From Alkalihalobacillus sp. FSL W8-0930 (GTDB lineage: Bacteria > Bacillota > Bacilli > Bacillales > Bacillaceae_D), in contig CP150183.1 in the NCBI GenBank assembly GCA_037965595.1, positions 2,542,001 through 2,606,000 on the forward strand: DNA of 64,000 nucleotides, given 5' to 3'. A program made the translations under genes and the position numbers. Positions 35,767 through 43,965 of the stretch are shown piece after piece (within the stretch, counting starts at the first letter, position 1; every line of letters begins with the position of its first letter). The notes below the pieces were generated by a model. The model was not told the DNA's origin. It did no database searches and worked only from the letters and a program-made list of their open reading frames with translations.

Positions 35767-35937
35767 TTATATCTTACAATGTTCTTGTTGTTCTCGAAGC
35801 CTAGCTCGTTCGATAATTAAAATAATTTGAGTGATGGATCGTTTGCGCAATCGCTCATCATCTGATTGGATCACTCTTTTTTGTAAGCGCTTAACATCAG
35901 CAGTTTCAGCATCATTTAAAAAATCCAGGTGTCCCAC
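35767..35937 (-). CDS. Small helical hypothetical protein (56 aa)
   Basis: A 56-aa reading frame starting with GTG, with GGGAGGAG seven bases upstream, a strong site that supports translation. The protein is charged and helical (Lys/Arg/Glu/Gln-rich with a central QIILIIERARLRE), with one cysteine near the end. I do not recognise it. It sits alone between the UDG-like gene and the amidohydrolase terminator. Confidence 0.6.
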   Translation of the reverse strand: MGHLDFLNDAETADVKRLQKRVIQSDDERLRKRSITQIILIIERARLREQQEHCKI

Positions 35938-36002
35938 CTGTAAGCTCCTCCCTGCTTATAACTTTCCATTTATTCTATTCTAGTATAACTGATCTTGAGA
36001 CT

Positions 36003-36056
36003 AAAAAAAAGAAAGGAAAGCAATTTGTCTAGTTAAAACAAAAGAACTTTCCTTAC
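36003..36056 (-). terminator. Probable terminator of the amidohydrolase gene
   Basis: On the minus strand AAGGAAAG and CTTTCCTT pair across a loop of about 26 bases, and a T9 run follows. The long loop makes it weaker than others in the window. Confidence 0.6.
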
Positions 36057-36086
36057 TAGTATAGCCGTCCCGCATCCAATATAAAC

Positions 36087-37235
36087 CTATTGCTTCTCGC
36101 GCGTATAGACTGTTTCTCCATTTATTAAGGTTTCTTCTACCTTAGCCATAAGCGCAAACGGGGATTCACTCCAAATAACCAAATCGGCATCCAGTCCTTT
36201 TTTTAGTGAACCAAGCTGATCGGCGAGTCCGATATGAACGGCCGCTTGGCTGGTAATCGCCTTCAAAGCCGTCTCTTCTGATACTCCGTGATTAACCGCT
36301 GTTTTAACGGTTGTTAACAAATGATCAATCGTTACCACAGGATGATCTGTTGTAATCGCAAATGGAATACCTCTCTTCTCAAACAGAACCATAGTATCCC
36401 AAGCTTTGTTTGCGAGCTCTTGTTTAGACTTTGCAGACATGGTTGGACCTACTGCAATAGGAACAAGATTTGTTGCTAGATGATCCAAAATCAAATGACC
36501 TTCTGTACAATGCTCAATTGTCACATCAATATTAAATTCATTCTTAATACGCAATACCGTAACAATATCATCGGCACGGTGCGCATGAACCCTTAGTGGG
36601 ATTTCACGACGTATCACCTTTGCAAGCTGCTCGAGTCCAAGGTCACGTGATGTTACCGCACCGTTTTCGAGCGACTTCTGGTAATCCTCCGCCCGCATTA
36701 ATTCTTTTCGCAAAAGGCCTGCCACACCCATACGTGTAACCGCAGATTTCCCTTTTGACCCATGAACCTTCTTTGGATTTTCACCAAGTGCTGCTTTCAT
36801 ACCTGAGGGGCTCTTGATAATCATGTCATCTACAACATGGCCAATCGTTTTAACCGCAACGATTTCTCCACCAATAACGTTTGCGCTCCCAGGCAGAATC
36901 TGTACGGTTGTGACACCATTTTTCCTTGCTTCTAAAAATCCTTTGTCTTGTGGGCTAATTCCATCAAGTGACCGGACGTATGGTGTAGATGCATCAGATG
37001 TTTCGTTAAAGTCATGTCCTTCAATTCCAAGACCTTCGGGGTGCACACCTAGATGGGTATGAACATCGATTAAACCAGGTGTCACATATTTCCCGGACAA
37101 ATCAACGACTTCCGCTTCAGATGGTATGGTTAAGTCATTACCTATCGCTTCAATTTCACTTCCATTAATAATAAGCTGTGCTTTTTCTATGTATTCATTC
37201 CCTGTCCATACTGTTGCGTTAATATATGCTTTCAT
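36087..37235 (-). CDS. Amidohydrolase (imidazolonepropionase/dihydroorotase-like superfamily)
   Basis: A 382-aa metal-dependent hydrolase of the amidohydrolase superfamily. The N-terminal beta sandwich leads to PGLIDVHTHLGVHPEG, which gives the HxH metal pair at about residues 59 and 61. Further ligands are the histidine of LRVHAHRADD, that of VTIEHCTEG and the aspartate of TTDHPV. The C-terminal DADLVIWSESPF is typical. The start has AAGGTG upstream. It stands between the abrB-like gene and its own terminator. The substrate is unknown; this subgroup is annotated only broadly. Confidence 0.86.
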   Translation of the reverse strand: MKAYINATVWTGNEYIEKAQLIINGSEIEAIGNDLTIPSEAEVVDLSGKYVTPGLIDVHTHLGVHPEGLGIEGHDFNETSDASTPYVRSLDGISPQDKGFLEARKNGVTTVQILPGSANVIGGEIVAVKTIGHVVDDMIIKSPSGMKAALGENPKKVHGSKGKSAVTRMGVAGLLRKELMRAEDYQKSLENGAVTSRDLGLEQLAKVIRREIPLRVHAHRADDIVTVLRIKNEFNIDVTIEHCTEGHLILDHLATNLVPIAVGPTMSAKSKQELANKAWDTMVLFEKRGIPFAITTDHPVVTIDHLLTTVKTAVNHGVSEETALKAITSQAAVHIGLADQLGSLKKGLDADLVIWSESPFALMAKVEETLINGETVYTREKQ

Positions 37236-37296
37236 TCTGACACACCTTTCTTATGATCTACTCTTTACTTCGTGTTACGAAGGATAAGGTTGATTT

Positions 37297-37326
37297 TAGA
37301 CTGACTTTCATCTGAAAGTCAGTCTA
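37297..37326 (-). terminator. Perfect hairpin after the abrB-like gene, no U tract
   Basis: TAGACTGACTTT and AAAGTCAGTCTA (12 bp) around a 6-base loop. No T run follows on the minus strand. It may be a weak terminator, a processing site or an operator for the amidohydrolase gene. Confidence 0.45.
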
Positions 37327-37332
37327 CTAGAT

Positions 37333-37614
37333 TTACTTTTGGTCCATATATTTTTGTAGTTCGTTCATCACTTTCTCAGCGCCTTCAGGACTAAGAATAA
37401 TGTGTCCATCTGCTAGAGAAATGTTGTCATCTGAGCTTTCTCCAGTCACCATACACGCACGGTACGGCTGATACTTCTCAAGAATGATTTGCTCACCATC
37501 AACTAAGATCGCTAGAGGCGTCTTGATTTCAATTTCAAGCATATTTCTTAATTCTTTTGGTATAACAATTCTTCCAAGTTGATCTAGCTTACGTACAATA
37601 CCTGTTGATTTCAT
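37333..37614 (-). CDS. AbrB-family transition-state regulator (Abh/AbrB-like)
   Basis: A 93-aa regulator with an N-terminal AbrB swapped-hairpin DNA-binding domain (STGIVRKLDQLGRIVIPKELRNML at residues 3-26), matching AbrB/Abh of B. subtilis. The C-terminal half (about 54-93) forms the multimerisation domain and resembles Abh more than SpoVT. It should bind flexible AT-rich promoters and repress stationary-phase genes. Its own upstream region is long and AT-rich, in keeping with autoregulation. It lies just downstream of the rpmA terminator, at the place where B. subtilis has spo0B and obg. Confidence 0.9.
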   Translation of the reverse strand: MKSTGIVRKLDQLGRIVIPKELRNMLEIEIKTPLAILVDGEQIILEKYQPYRACMVTGESSDDNISLADGHIILSPEGAEKVMNELQKYMDQK

Positions 37615-37905
37615 GTTAAATCACGACTCCTTCTATTCAATCTTTTTCCGCATTCTTTGTTGCAACAATTGAGGGACGATTCCAGAAAAACGGAAGTGAC
37701 TGACAACTCATTGTATGCCCTTTTATTTTATATCACATCAAAGTCTTTTAACAGAGAAATTGGTAAAATACTCTTTTAACACTCGAATGGTAATAGGTAA
37801 ATTACATTTTTTTCTTGTTCATAAAGTAGATTACTAAAACGACACGATCGATTGTAAAGGGATCAGACTTTTGACTTAGCGTGATAGACATACTCTCATC
37901 ACAAC
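37615..37905 (-). promoter_or_regulatory. AT-rich intergenic region upstream of the abrB-like gene
   Basis: About 290 bases without a gene between the abrB-like start and the rpmA terminator. It is AT-rich with several T and A tracts, as expected for an AbrB-regulated promoter, but I cannot pick one clear -35/-10 pair. AAGGAG lies about 12-14 bases before the ATG, a longer spacing than usual. Confidence 0.4.
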
Positions 37906-37942
37906 AAAAAAAGCTCTTTCACCTGAGTGAGAGAGCTTTTTT
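37906..37942 (-). terminator. Terminator of the rplU-prp-rpmA operon
   Basis: On the minus strand AAAAAAGCTCTCTCACTCAGG forms the left arm and AAAGAGC followed by T7 the right; the stem is GCTCTCTCA/TGAAAGAGC with one mismatch. It lies just after the rpmA stop and ends the ribosomal protein operon. Confidence 0.85.
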
Positions 37943-37944
37943 CA

Positions 37945-38226
37945 TTAAGATGCAGGATATACACTAACTTGCTTACGATCACGACCAACACGTTCGAATT
38001 TCACAACGCCGTCCACTTTCGCAAAAAGAGTGTCATCTCCACCTTTTCCAACATTCGTTCCAGGATAGATACGAGTACCACGCTGGCGAACAAGGATGCT
38101 TCCGCCTGTTACAGACTGACCATCTGCACGCTTCGTACCAAGACGTTTAGACTCAGAGTCACGACCGTTCTTTGTACTACCTACCCCTTTTTTGGATGCG
38201 AAAAATTGTAGATTCATTTTCAACAT
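37945..38226 (-). CDS. rpmA: 50S ribosomal protein L27
   Basis: A 93-aa L27. The N-terminus [21 protein letters not shown] has the Bacillota-type leader that is cut after LQFF by the Prp protease, leaving ASKKG at the peptidyl-transferase end. The remainder ([26 protein letters not shown]) is standard. It is the last gene of rplU-prp-rpmA, six bases after prp, with AGGAGGTG upstream. Confidence 0.98.
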   Translation of the reverse strand: MLKMNLQFFASKKGVGSTKNGRDSESKRLGTKRADGQSVTGGSILVRQRGTRIYPGTNVGKGGDDTLFAKVDGVVKFERVGRDRKQVSVYPAS

Positions 38227-38232
38227 GAAAAT

Positions 38233-38568
38233 TCACCTCCTGTCTGTTATGGATATGAATGCTTCATATTCTTCTTCCATAGATTTAAGTGACAAGACCA
38301 TTCCTTCAAGAAGAAGCTGCACATCTCTATGCTGTGCTTCCGTTAAAGAGTCTGGCACTGTACAACTTAAATACCCTCCATCGTCTTCCATTTGAACAAT
38401 AAGCTCTGTCTGGCATAATACCTGAACAGCGTTTACTGCACCAATAGACACGGCAGAAGCTCCGGCACATACCAAATCATGGCCATAAGGACCTGATTCA
38501 GCATGTCCCGACATTGAAAAAGATGCAATGCGACCTGTTGTAAGTCGATTTATACGAACTTTAATCAT
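38233..38568 (-). CDS. prp: Ribosomal-processing cysteine protease Prp
   Basis: A 111-aa protease (YsxB family) that removes the N-terminal leader of L27. The catalytic pair is H22 in SGHAESG and C34 in DLVCAGAS, with the usual 11-residue spacing. It lies between rplU and rpmA, eight bases after rplU. No strong ribosome binding site is visible, so translation is probably coupled to rplU. Confidence 0.95.
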   Translation of the reverse strand: MIKVRINRLTTGRIASFSMSGHAESGPYGHDLVCAGASAVSIGAVNAVQVLCQTELIVQMEDDGGYLSCTVPDSLTEAQHRDVQLLLEGMVLSLKSMEEEYEAFISITDRR

Positions 38569-38576
38569 ATCAAACC

Positions 38577-38885
38577 TTACACGTTGATAGCGTCGATCAC
38601 TACTTTAGTGTATGGCTGACGATGACCTTGCTTACGACGGTAGTTTTTCTTAGCTTTCATTTTGTAAACGATGATTTTTTTGTCACGGCCGTGTTTTTCA
38701 ACTTTACCAGTAACAGTAGCACCTTCTACTAATGGAGCTCCAACTTTTGTTTCATCTCCACTAACGAAAAGAACTTTATCAAACGTTACCACTTCGTCAA
38801 CATCAGCAAAAAGCTTTTCGATGTAGATCGTGTCTCCAGCTTGAACCTTTAACTGCTTTCCACCTGTTTCAATAATTGCGTACAT
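38577..38885 (-). CDS. rplU: 50S ribosomal protein L21
   Basis: A 102-aa L21 with the standard [11 protein letters not shown] start and [18 protein letters not shown]-binding loop. It is the first gene of the rplU-prp-rpmA operon, behind a SigA promoter and a structured leader. Confidence 0.98.
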   Translation of the reverse strand: MYAIIETGGKQLKVQAGDTIYIEKLFADVDEVVTFDKVLFVSGDETKVGAPLVEGATVTGKVEKHGRDKKIIVYKMKAKKNYRRKQGHRQPYTKVVIDAINV

Positions 38886-38892
38886 ATCTGCA

Positions 38893-38992
38893 CCTCCTTA
38901 TATACTCAGACTCGCCATTTCAGGTAAGAAGACAAAGTCTCTTTTAAAACCTGTTCCGAGCGGTTGTAGTTCTTTGGGTGCAACCAAATAAC
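38893..38992 (-). promoter_or_regulatory. Probable L21 leader
   Basis: The 5' untranslated region of rplU contains ACCGCTCGGAACAGG and, later, CCTGAAATGGCGAGT, whose halves can pair (CCTG with CAGG, CGAG with CTCG). This resembles the L21 leader known upstream of rplU in Bacillus, where the protein is thought to regulate its own operon. The match is from memory of the motif and not from a covariance model. Confidence 0.6.
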
Positions 38993-39003
38993 TAACATGT
39001 TTC

Positions 39004-39033
39004 ATCATATCATAAATAAAAATATGAAGTCAA
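39004..39033 (-). promoter_or_regulatory. SigA-type promoter of rplU-prp-rpmA
   Basis: On the minus strand TTGACT, an 18-bp spacer and TATGAT, about 30 bases after the rng stop codon. Confidence 0.75.
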
Positions 39034-39058
39034 TAACATTTCGCGCGTCTTTACAGGT

Positions 39059-40546
39059 TTAATACGTGCTTATAAGGCGCTCTGCTTCCGCTTTTTCTCC
39101 TACATATTGAATAGCATATGAATGGGAATGCAGATCTATTGGATGAACGGTAAACAGCTCAAGTCCAAGCGTTTGCTCAAGACGTATTTTATGTTCATTT
39201 CTTTCTCCAAACAAGACTGGTTGAACCTCTCTCGGGAGTTTAATGACAACAGCTTCTGCTTGATCACGATACTCCCAAAGCTCTCTTTCAATTTTAAAAG
39301 CTAACGATTCATTTGAAAGAAGATAGCCTGTCCCTCTGCAAACCGGACATTCTGTTTGCAGACTTTTTTGTAAGCTCTCCTTCACTTTCTTTCGAGTAAC
39401 TTCCATAAGACCAAGCTTAGTTAGGCCACGTACACTCGTCTGTGTCCGGTCTTTTCTAAGTGTTGCCTCAAGAGCTTTTGTGAGCTTTACTTTATGTGCT
39501 TCGTTTCGCAGATCAATAAAATCAATAAGGATAATCCCTCCAAGATCACGGAGACGCAACTGCCTGCATATCTCGTCTACAGCTTCTAGATTCACCTTTA
39601 ATACAGTGTCCTCAAGCTTTGTTTTCCCAGTGAATTTACCTGTGTTTACGTCCACAACTGTCATTGCTTCTGTCTGATCGAACACTAAAAACGCTCCACT
39701 TTTTAGCCAAATCTGCCTTCTGGTAGCCAAATCAAGCTGTCGATCGATCTCATACTCAGTAAAGATGTTTTTTTGACCACGGTATAATGTCGTCTTCAAA
39801 GAGAGCTGCATAAACGCCAGAAATTGATCCATTCGTTTTTTACCGCCCAGATCATCTACAACGATTTCAGAAAGACCACTTGACGCATAGTCCTTTAACG
39901 TTTGATCAATAAAGCCCGGGGCAGGCATAATCAGTGCGGGTACTCGCTTAGACTTAGCATCCTGAACTGCTCGTTGCCATTCTTCTCTTAACCCATCCAA
40001 CTCAGCAAGTAGAGTTGATTCGGTTTGAGCTTCAGCAGCCGTGCGTAGGATTAAGCCCTCTGGATGACTCAGCCACTGTTCAGCCTTCAATCGCCATTGC
40101 TCTCTACTCTCTGATGTTTTAAATTTTTTAGACACTGCAATATACTCACTATGAGGCAAGTACACCAAATGGTGACCTGGAATCGTCACGACATTTGTTA
40201 CCCGACATCCTTTTGTTCCGATCTCTTCTTTTGTAACCTGTACGATTAATTCTGCTCCCTGATGAACATAGTGAGAAATGCTTTTATGCTTCTTTGTCTC
40301 ACTGTCCTCCTCACTACAGTAAAAGGATAAGAGATCATCCCGGTATAGAAACGCATTTTTTTCACGACCAATATTCACAAATGCTGCTTGCATACCGGGA
40401 AGAACCTTCTCCACTCTTGCTTTATAAATCGCACCCACAATTCGCTGTTGATGCGGCTGCTCGATCATCAGATTGACAACCCGTTCATTTTCTATCACCG
40501 CAGCCCTTTTCTCACGTGTCGCTGCATTAATGACTAACTTACCCAC
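39059..40546 (-). CDS. rng: Ribonuclease E/G family endoribonuclease
   Basis: A 495-aa RNase G-type enzyme. An S1-like RNA-binding insert lies at about residues 36-125. The DNase I-like catalytic domain has VVDVNTGKFTGKT and GGIILIDFIDLR, carrying the two metal-binding aspartates. The zinc link CPVCRGTG follows near residue 420. It should cut structured or 5'-monophosphate RNAs. It starts at GTG behind AGGGAG. B. subtilis has no RNase E/G, but several other Bacillaceae carry one at this position between spoIVFB and rplU. Confidence 0.93.
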   Translation of the reverse strand: MGKLVINAATREKRAAVIENERVVNLMIEQPHQQRIVGAIYKARVEKVLPGMQAAFVNIGREKNAFLYRDDLLSFYCSEEDSETKKHKSISHYVHQGAELIVQVTKEEIGTKGCRVTNVVTIPGHHLVYLPHSEYIAVSKKFKTSESREQWRLKAEQWLSHPEGLILRTAAEAQTESTLLAELDGLREEWQRAVQDAKSKRVPALIMPAPGFIDQTLKDYASSGLSEIVVDDLGGKKRMDQFLAFMQLSLKTTLYRGQKNIFTEYEIDRQLDLATRRQIWLKSGAFLVFDQTEAMTVVDVNTGKFTGKTKLEDTVLKVNLEAVDEICRQLRLRDLGGIILIDFIDLRNEAHKVKLTKALEATLRKDRTQTSVRGLTKLGLMEVTRKKVKESLQKSLQTECPVCRGTGYLLSNESLAFKIERELWEYRDQAEAVVIKLPREVQPVLFGERNEHKIRLEQTLGLELFTVHPIDLHSHSYAIQYVGEKAEAERLISTY

Positions 40547-40579
40547 TCAGAAGACACTCCCTCTATTCCCTATCTAGAC

Positions 40580-41461
40580 CTATTGTACCTTAACTTGAAT
40601 GGAATTTATACGTGGAGGAGTTTTCGAGATTGCGGTTAATGGTTCTGTCAGCTTACGGTCAAATAACGCTTGTAAAACGAGTGACTCTGACACTTGTTGC
40701 TTATCATTCTCAAATCGAAATTCATGGCGGTAGCCTCTTCTTAGTAATCGTACAGCTTCACGAACTGGAATTTCTGATGGAACGAATAAAACAAGTGGTT
40801 TATCTTCTTTATTAGGCAGATGGTTTCTTTCCGTTAAAAATCGCATAAAGCGATAATGCCGCTGCCTCCACTCAAGATAGTTGTTAATGACTAGAAACAG
40901 TAGGACAAGAATCATATTTAAGTGAAATGGAAGAATTAATGTACATAACGCAACAAGGAACAAAACTGACACCGAGCTTATAATAGAAGCTAGATGCGCC
41001 TTTTTGTAAGACCAACGCTCCATAAACCAGAGCTGGACTAGCTTCCCGCCATCCAAGGGAAGTATCGGTAGAAGATTAAAGCAGAGAATGACCAAATTGT
41101 GCCATACAAATAATTCATGCCAATAAGAGGACCAGCTACTTGTTTGAACGAGTAAAAAGGAAAGGCCAATCATCCACAGATGTTGAATGGGGCCTGATAA
41201 GATAACGATCAATTCCTCTTTAATTGGTTTGTTACCACTCTCTTCTACCTCAGCAACCCCTCCAAATGGGAGGAGTTCAATCTTACGTAGCTTCCATTTA
41301 AAATGAAGGGCCGCTGCCGCATGTCCAAGTTCGTGAATAAAGACGATTAAAAAAAGTAAAATCGCTTCTCGAAAATAGCCCGTAAGAAGCCCGATCGCAA
41401 GGACAATCCAAAAAAAAGGATTAATTCGAACAATCGATAGAAGATTCCAAACCTTAATCAA
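40580..41461 (-). CDS. spoIVFB: Stage IV sporulation intramembrane protease SpoIVFB
   Basis: A 293-aa site-2-protease-type metalloprotease with about six helices. Zinc ligands H43, E44 and H47 lie in FIHELGHA, and D138 in LLPLDGG-type ILPLDGGK, agreeing with B. subtilis positions. A cytoplasmic CBS-like domain follows from about residue 200. In the mother cell it cleaves pro-SigmaK in the outer forespore membrane. Its start overlaps the end of spoIVFA by eight bases. Confidence 0.96.
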   Translation of the reverse strand: MIKVWNLLSIVRINPFFWIVLAIGLLTGYFREAILLFLIVFIHELGHAAAALHFKWKLRKIELLPFGGVAEVEESGNKPIKEELIVILSGPIQHLWMIGLSFLLVQTSSWSSYWHELFVWHNLVILCFNLLPILPLDGGKLVQLWFMERWSYKKAHLASIISSVSVLFLVALCTLILPFHLNMILVLLFLVINNYLEWRQRHYRFMRFLTERNHLPNKEDKPLVLFVPSEIPVREAVRLLRRGYRHEFRFENDKQQVSESLVLQALFDRKLTEPLTAISKTPPRINSIQVKVQ

Positions 41462-42233
41462 ACGAAATCACTTCGTTTGGGTTAATATATTCTTCGCCTT
41501 TCTTTAGCGCGAAATAATAAATCCCTTTGTCTCCTTCACTGTTTGACACTGTACCTAACTGACTCCCTGCTTGGATGTGATCATAAATATTAACTGTAAT
41601 TTCATTTAACATGCCGTAGGTTGATTCGGTTCCATCATAATGTTGAAGAATAACCGTTTTACCAGTGTCTTCTTTATCAGTGACATCCGTAACATAGCCT
41701 CCTGTTGCAGCATGAACGTCAATACCCTCTCCCGTTTCAATCATGACTCCTCGTCCATTTTGATCAAAGTTTTCACGAACGGTTCCAGATGCAGGTACTG
41801 CATAAGGCGTGACTTTTACCGGAGGTTCTTTCACTTGAGTTGGTTCTTGTTCAGTAGAGGGTAATAGCGTAATAGGGCGTCCAAAATTTGATTCATACCA
41901 GTTGCTAATGGCCGCAAACTGAAATTCTTGCTCAAATGTGTGACTAACCGCTTTTTTAATTGGACTTAAGCTCGCTTGTTCATTCTGATAGATAATGAGT
42001 AAACTAACAAAAACTAAGGTACAAAAAAATGTGCGTAAAACAAAGGTACCTGATGTAAAGAATGACTTTGGTGATGGTTGTTCATTCTCTGTTTTAACTG
42101 GAAAGCTTTCTTTTACTTTTGTTTCGGTTGGTCGTATTCTTGTAAAAGAGGTTGCTCCCTTTTGATTGTTCCGATTTGCTTTACGTTTTGCTTCCATACG
42201 TTTACGAATGTGCTGTAGCTCTTTTGACACCAT
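41454..42233 (-). CDS. spoIVFA: SpoIVFB regulator SpoIVFA
   Basis: A 259-aa inhibitor and anchor of SpoIVFB. A basic cytoplasmic N-terminus is followed by one membrane helix (about residues 64-82) and an extracellular C-terminal LytM/M23-like fold (about 155-259; ENFDQNGRGVMIETG, ILQHYDGTESTYGML). The M23 metal ligands are not all present, as usual in SpoIVFA. It is cut by SpoIVB during sporulation. The ATG at 42233 has AAGGAG nearby; extending it to 42494 would run back over the divergent aldo/keto reductase start, so this was not done. Confidence 0.92.
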   Translation of the reverse strand: MVSKELQHIRKRMEAKRKANRNNQKGATSFTRIRPTETKVKESFPVKTENEQPSPKSFFTSGTFVLRTFFCTLVFVSLLIIYQNEQASLSPIKKAVSHTFEQEFQFAAISNWYESNFGRPITLLPSTEQEPTQVKEPPVKVTPYAVPASGTVRENFDQNGRGVMIETGEGIDVHAATGGYVTDVTDKEDTGKTVILQHYDGTESTYGMLNEITVNIYDHIQAGSQLGTVSNSEGDKGIYYFALKKGEEYINPNEVISFD

Positions 42234-42381
42234 GCCACGCTCCTTATCCCAGCAAATATGCTTGTACTTTACTTTATGACTGCGGATGCAGGAGTATGTC
42301 CATTCGCTATAGATGAAGACGGTTGATTCAGAAGGAGATCGGGAAGAGAAGGATGATGACACTAAAAAAGGAGTGAAATTT

Positions 42382-43299
42382 ATGAATAAAAGACAGCTCG
42401 GTTCTTCTGATTTGAAGATAAGTGAATTAGGTCTTGGAGGAATGTCTCTAGGAACCGATGTAAGGAAAGCCACATCCATTGTTGATGAGGCCATTGATCA
42501 AGGCGTAAATTATATCGATACCGCAGATTTATATGATCAGGGTGAAAATGAAGAAATCATTGGACAAGCCATTAAATCTCGTCGAAAAGACATCATTTTA
42601 GCTACAAAAGGTGGCAATCGATTTGAAAAAGGAAAAGAAGGCTGGGAATGGGATCCTTCCAAAAAGCATATCCAGCAAGCGGTAAAGGATAGCTTACGTC
42701 GATTACAAACGGATTACATTGATTTGTATCAACTCCATGGTGGCACAATTGATGACCCTATTGATGAGACCATTGAGGCGTTTGAGGAATTAAAACAAGA
42801 AGGCGTTATCCGTGAGTACGGCATTTCATCGATTCGTCCGAATGTTATTCGTGAATATCTTAAAAAGTCTTCCATTGTGAGTATCATGATGCAGTACAGC
42901 TTACTTGATCGTCGATCTGAAGAGTGGTTCGATCTACTGTCTAAGCATCAAGTGAGTGTGGTTACAAGAGGTTCCATTGCCAAAGGGATCTTAAGTAATC
43001 GTCCATTACATGAAAACAAATCAGTCTCAGAAAAGGGATACTTAACGTACTCTACTAGTGAGCTTGAAACGCTGCAGCAAGAGCTTAAGGTACGTTTTGG
43101 AAGTGACCGTTCACTTATAGATGTGGCCTTCCATTATAACCTGGCACACACCCCTGTTGCGTCTGTGATTGGAGGAGCAAGCAGCCAGGAACAAGTACGT
43201 GATCAAATTCAAGCCGTTCAAACAGCTGGGCTGACGGTAGAAGAAATTACCTGGCTTAAGTCCGTAACAAAAGCTGACTTGTATGAGCAGCATCGTTAA
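42382..43299 (+). CDS. Aldo/keto reductase
   Basis: A 305-aa NADPH-dependent oxidoreductase of the AKR superfamily with a TIM-barrel fold. The catalytic tetrad is visible: D and Y in YIDTADLYDQG (about residues 48-53), K in ILATKGGN (about 79) and H in LYQLHGG (about 118). The start has AAAGGAG upstream. The gene is divergent from spoIVFA and convergent with the moaB-like gene, and begins a four-gene stretch not found here in B. subtilis. The substrate is unknown. Confidence 0.92.
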   Translation: MNKRQLGSSDLKISELGLGGMSLGTDVRKATSIVDEAIDQGVNYIDTADLYDQGENEEIIGQAIKSRRKDIILATKGGNRFEKGKEGWEWDPSKKHIQQAVKDSLRRLQTDYIDLYQLHGGTIDDPIDETIEAFEELKQEGVIREYGISSIRPNVIREYLKKSSIVSIMMQYSLLDRRSEEWFDLLSKHQVSVVTRGSIAKGILSNRPLHENKSVSEKGYLTYSTSELETLQQELKVRFGSDRSLIDVAFHYNLAHTPVASVIGGASSQEQVRDQIQAVQTAGLTVEEITWLKSVTKADLYEQHR

Positions 43300-43307
43300 A
43301 ACATACA

Positions 43308-43345
43308 AACGGCAAATGATTCGTCTCAGAATCATTTGCCGTTTT
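43308..43345. terminator. Bidirectional terminator between aldo/keto reductase and moaB
   Basis: AAACGGCAAATGATTC, a 6-base loop and the perfect complement, with T5 after it. The inner AATGATT/AATCATT arms resemble the hairpin of the 150-bp repeat. Confidence 0.9.
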
Positions 43346-43371
43346 TCGTTTATATCATTCAATCTCATTTT

Positions 43372-43866
43372 TCATTGTCCTTCAGCAATCTCTCGAACCA
43401 CATTTTTCAGCTCAGGTACGATGATCTTTTCCATCCCTAGTTTAACGGCCGCCGTTGTGCCTGGTAAGGAGAAGATCGCCTTCCCGTCCCTTACACCTGC
43501 AATGGCTCGGCTTGTGATTGCCGCTGTTCCAATCTCTTCGCTAAAGCTAATATACCGAAAGATTTCCCCAAAACCTGGCATTTCCTTATCTAAACTATCT
43601 CTTACAGCTTCGTATGTTGTATCCTCTATCGCTATTCCAGTGCCTCCACTAATTATAACAACATCCACATCTGCTCTTGCAGCCGCCACTTTCAGCCATC
43701 TCTGAATACTACTATAATCATCTTTACAAATCTGATACTCCGTTACAGTGTGCCCTGTCTGTTCTAACTGAGCTCTCATCTCTTTCCCATTTAAATCGGT
43801 TTCATAGGTTCTTGTTGAAGAAACAGTCAAAATCATACATCTAACTACATGTTTCGATTGAATCAT
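43372..43866 (-). CDS. moaB: Molybdopterin biosynthesis protein MoaB
   Basis: A 164-aa MogA/MoaB-fold protein that adenylylates molybdopterin before metal insertion. The MPT-binding motif is VIISGGTGIAIEDTTYEAV (about 71-89), with SLPGTTAAVKLGME near the end (TTAAV where the usual motif has GSxxAV). The start has AAAGGAGG upstream; the longer reading has none. It is divergent from moaC. No other molybdenum cofactor genes (moaA, moeA, mobA) are in the window. Confidence 0.9.
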   Translation of the reverse strand: MIQSKHVVRCMILTVSSTRTYETDLNGKEMRAQLEQTGHTVTEYQICKDDYSSIQRWLKVAAARADVDVVIISGGTGIAIEDTTYEAVRDSLDKEMPGFGEIFRYISFSEEIGTAAITSRAIAGVRDGKAIFSLPGTTAAVKLGMEKIIVPELKNVVREIAEGQ

Positions 43867-43965
43867 GACGAAGTAGCCTCCTTTAATTGACAGTATGTCT
43901 AGTTTTCTATTATGATTACACAGTGTATAGTTTGTCCTGAAGCAAGCTGAAATGGAGGAGAATGA

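Noticed and set aside
41454-42494. A longer SpoIVFA reading with 87 extra N-terminal residues
   Set aside because: The extension covers the divergent aldo/keto reductase start region, has no ribosome binding site, and its composition is unlike SpoIVFA; the ATG at 42233 has AAGGAG.
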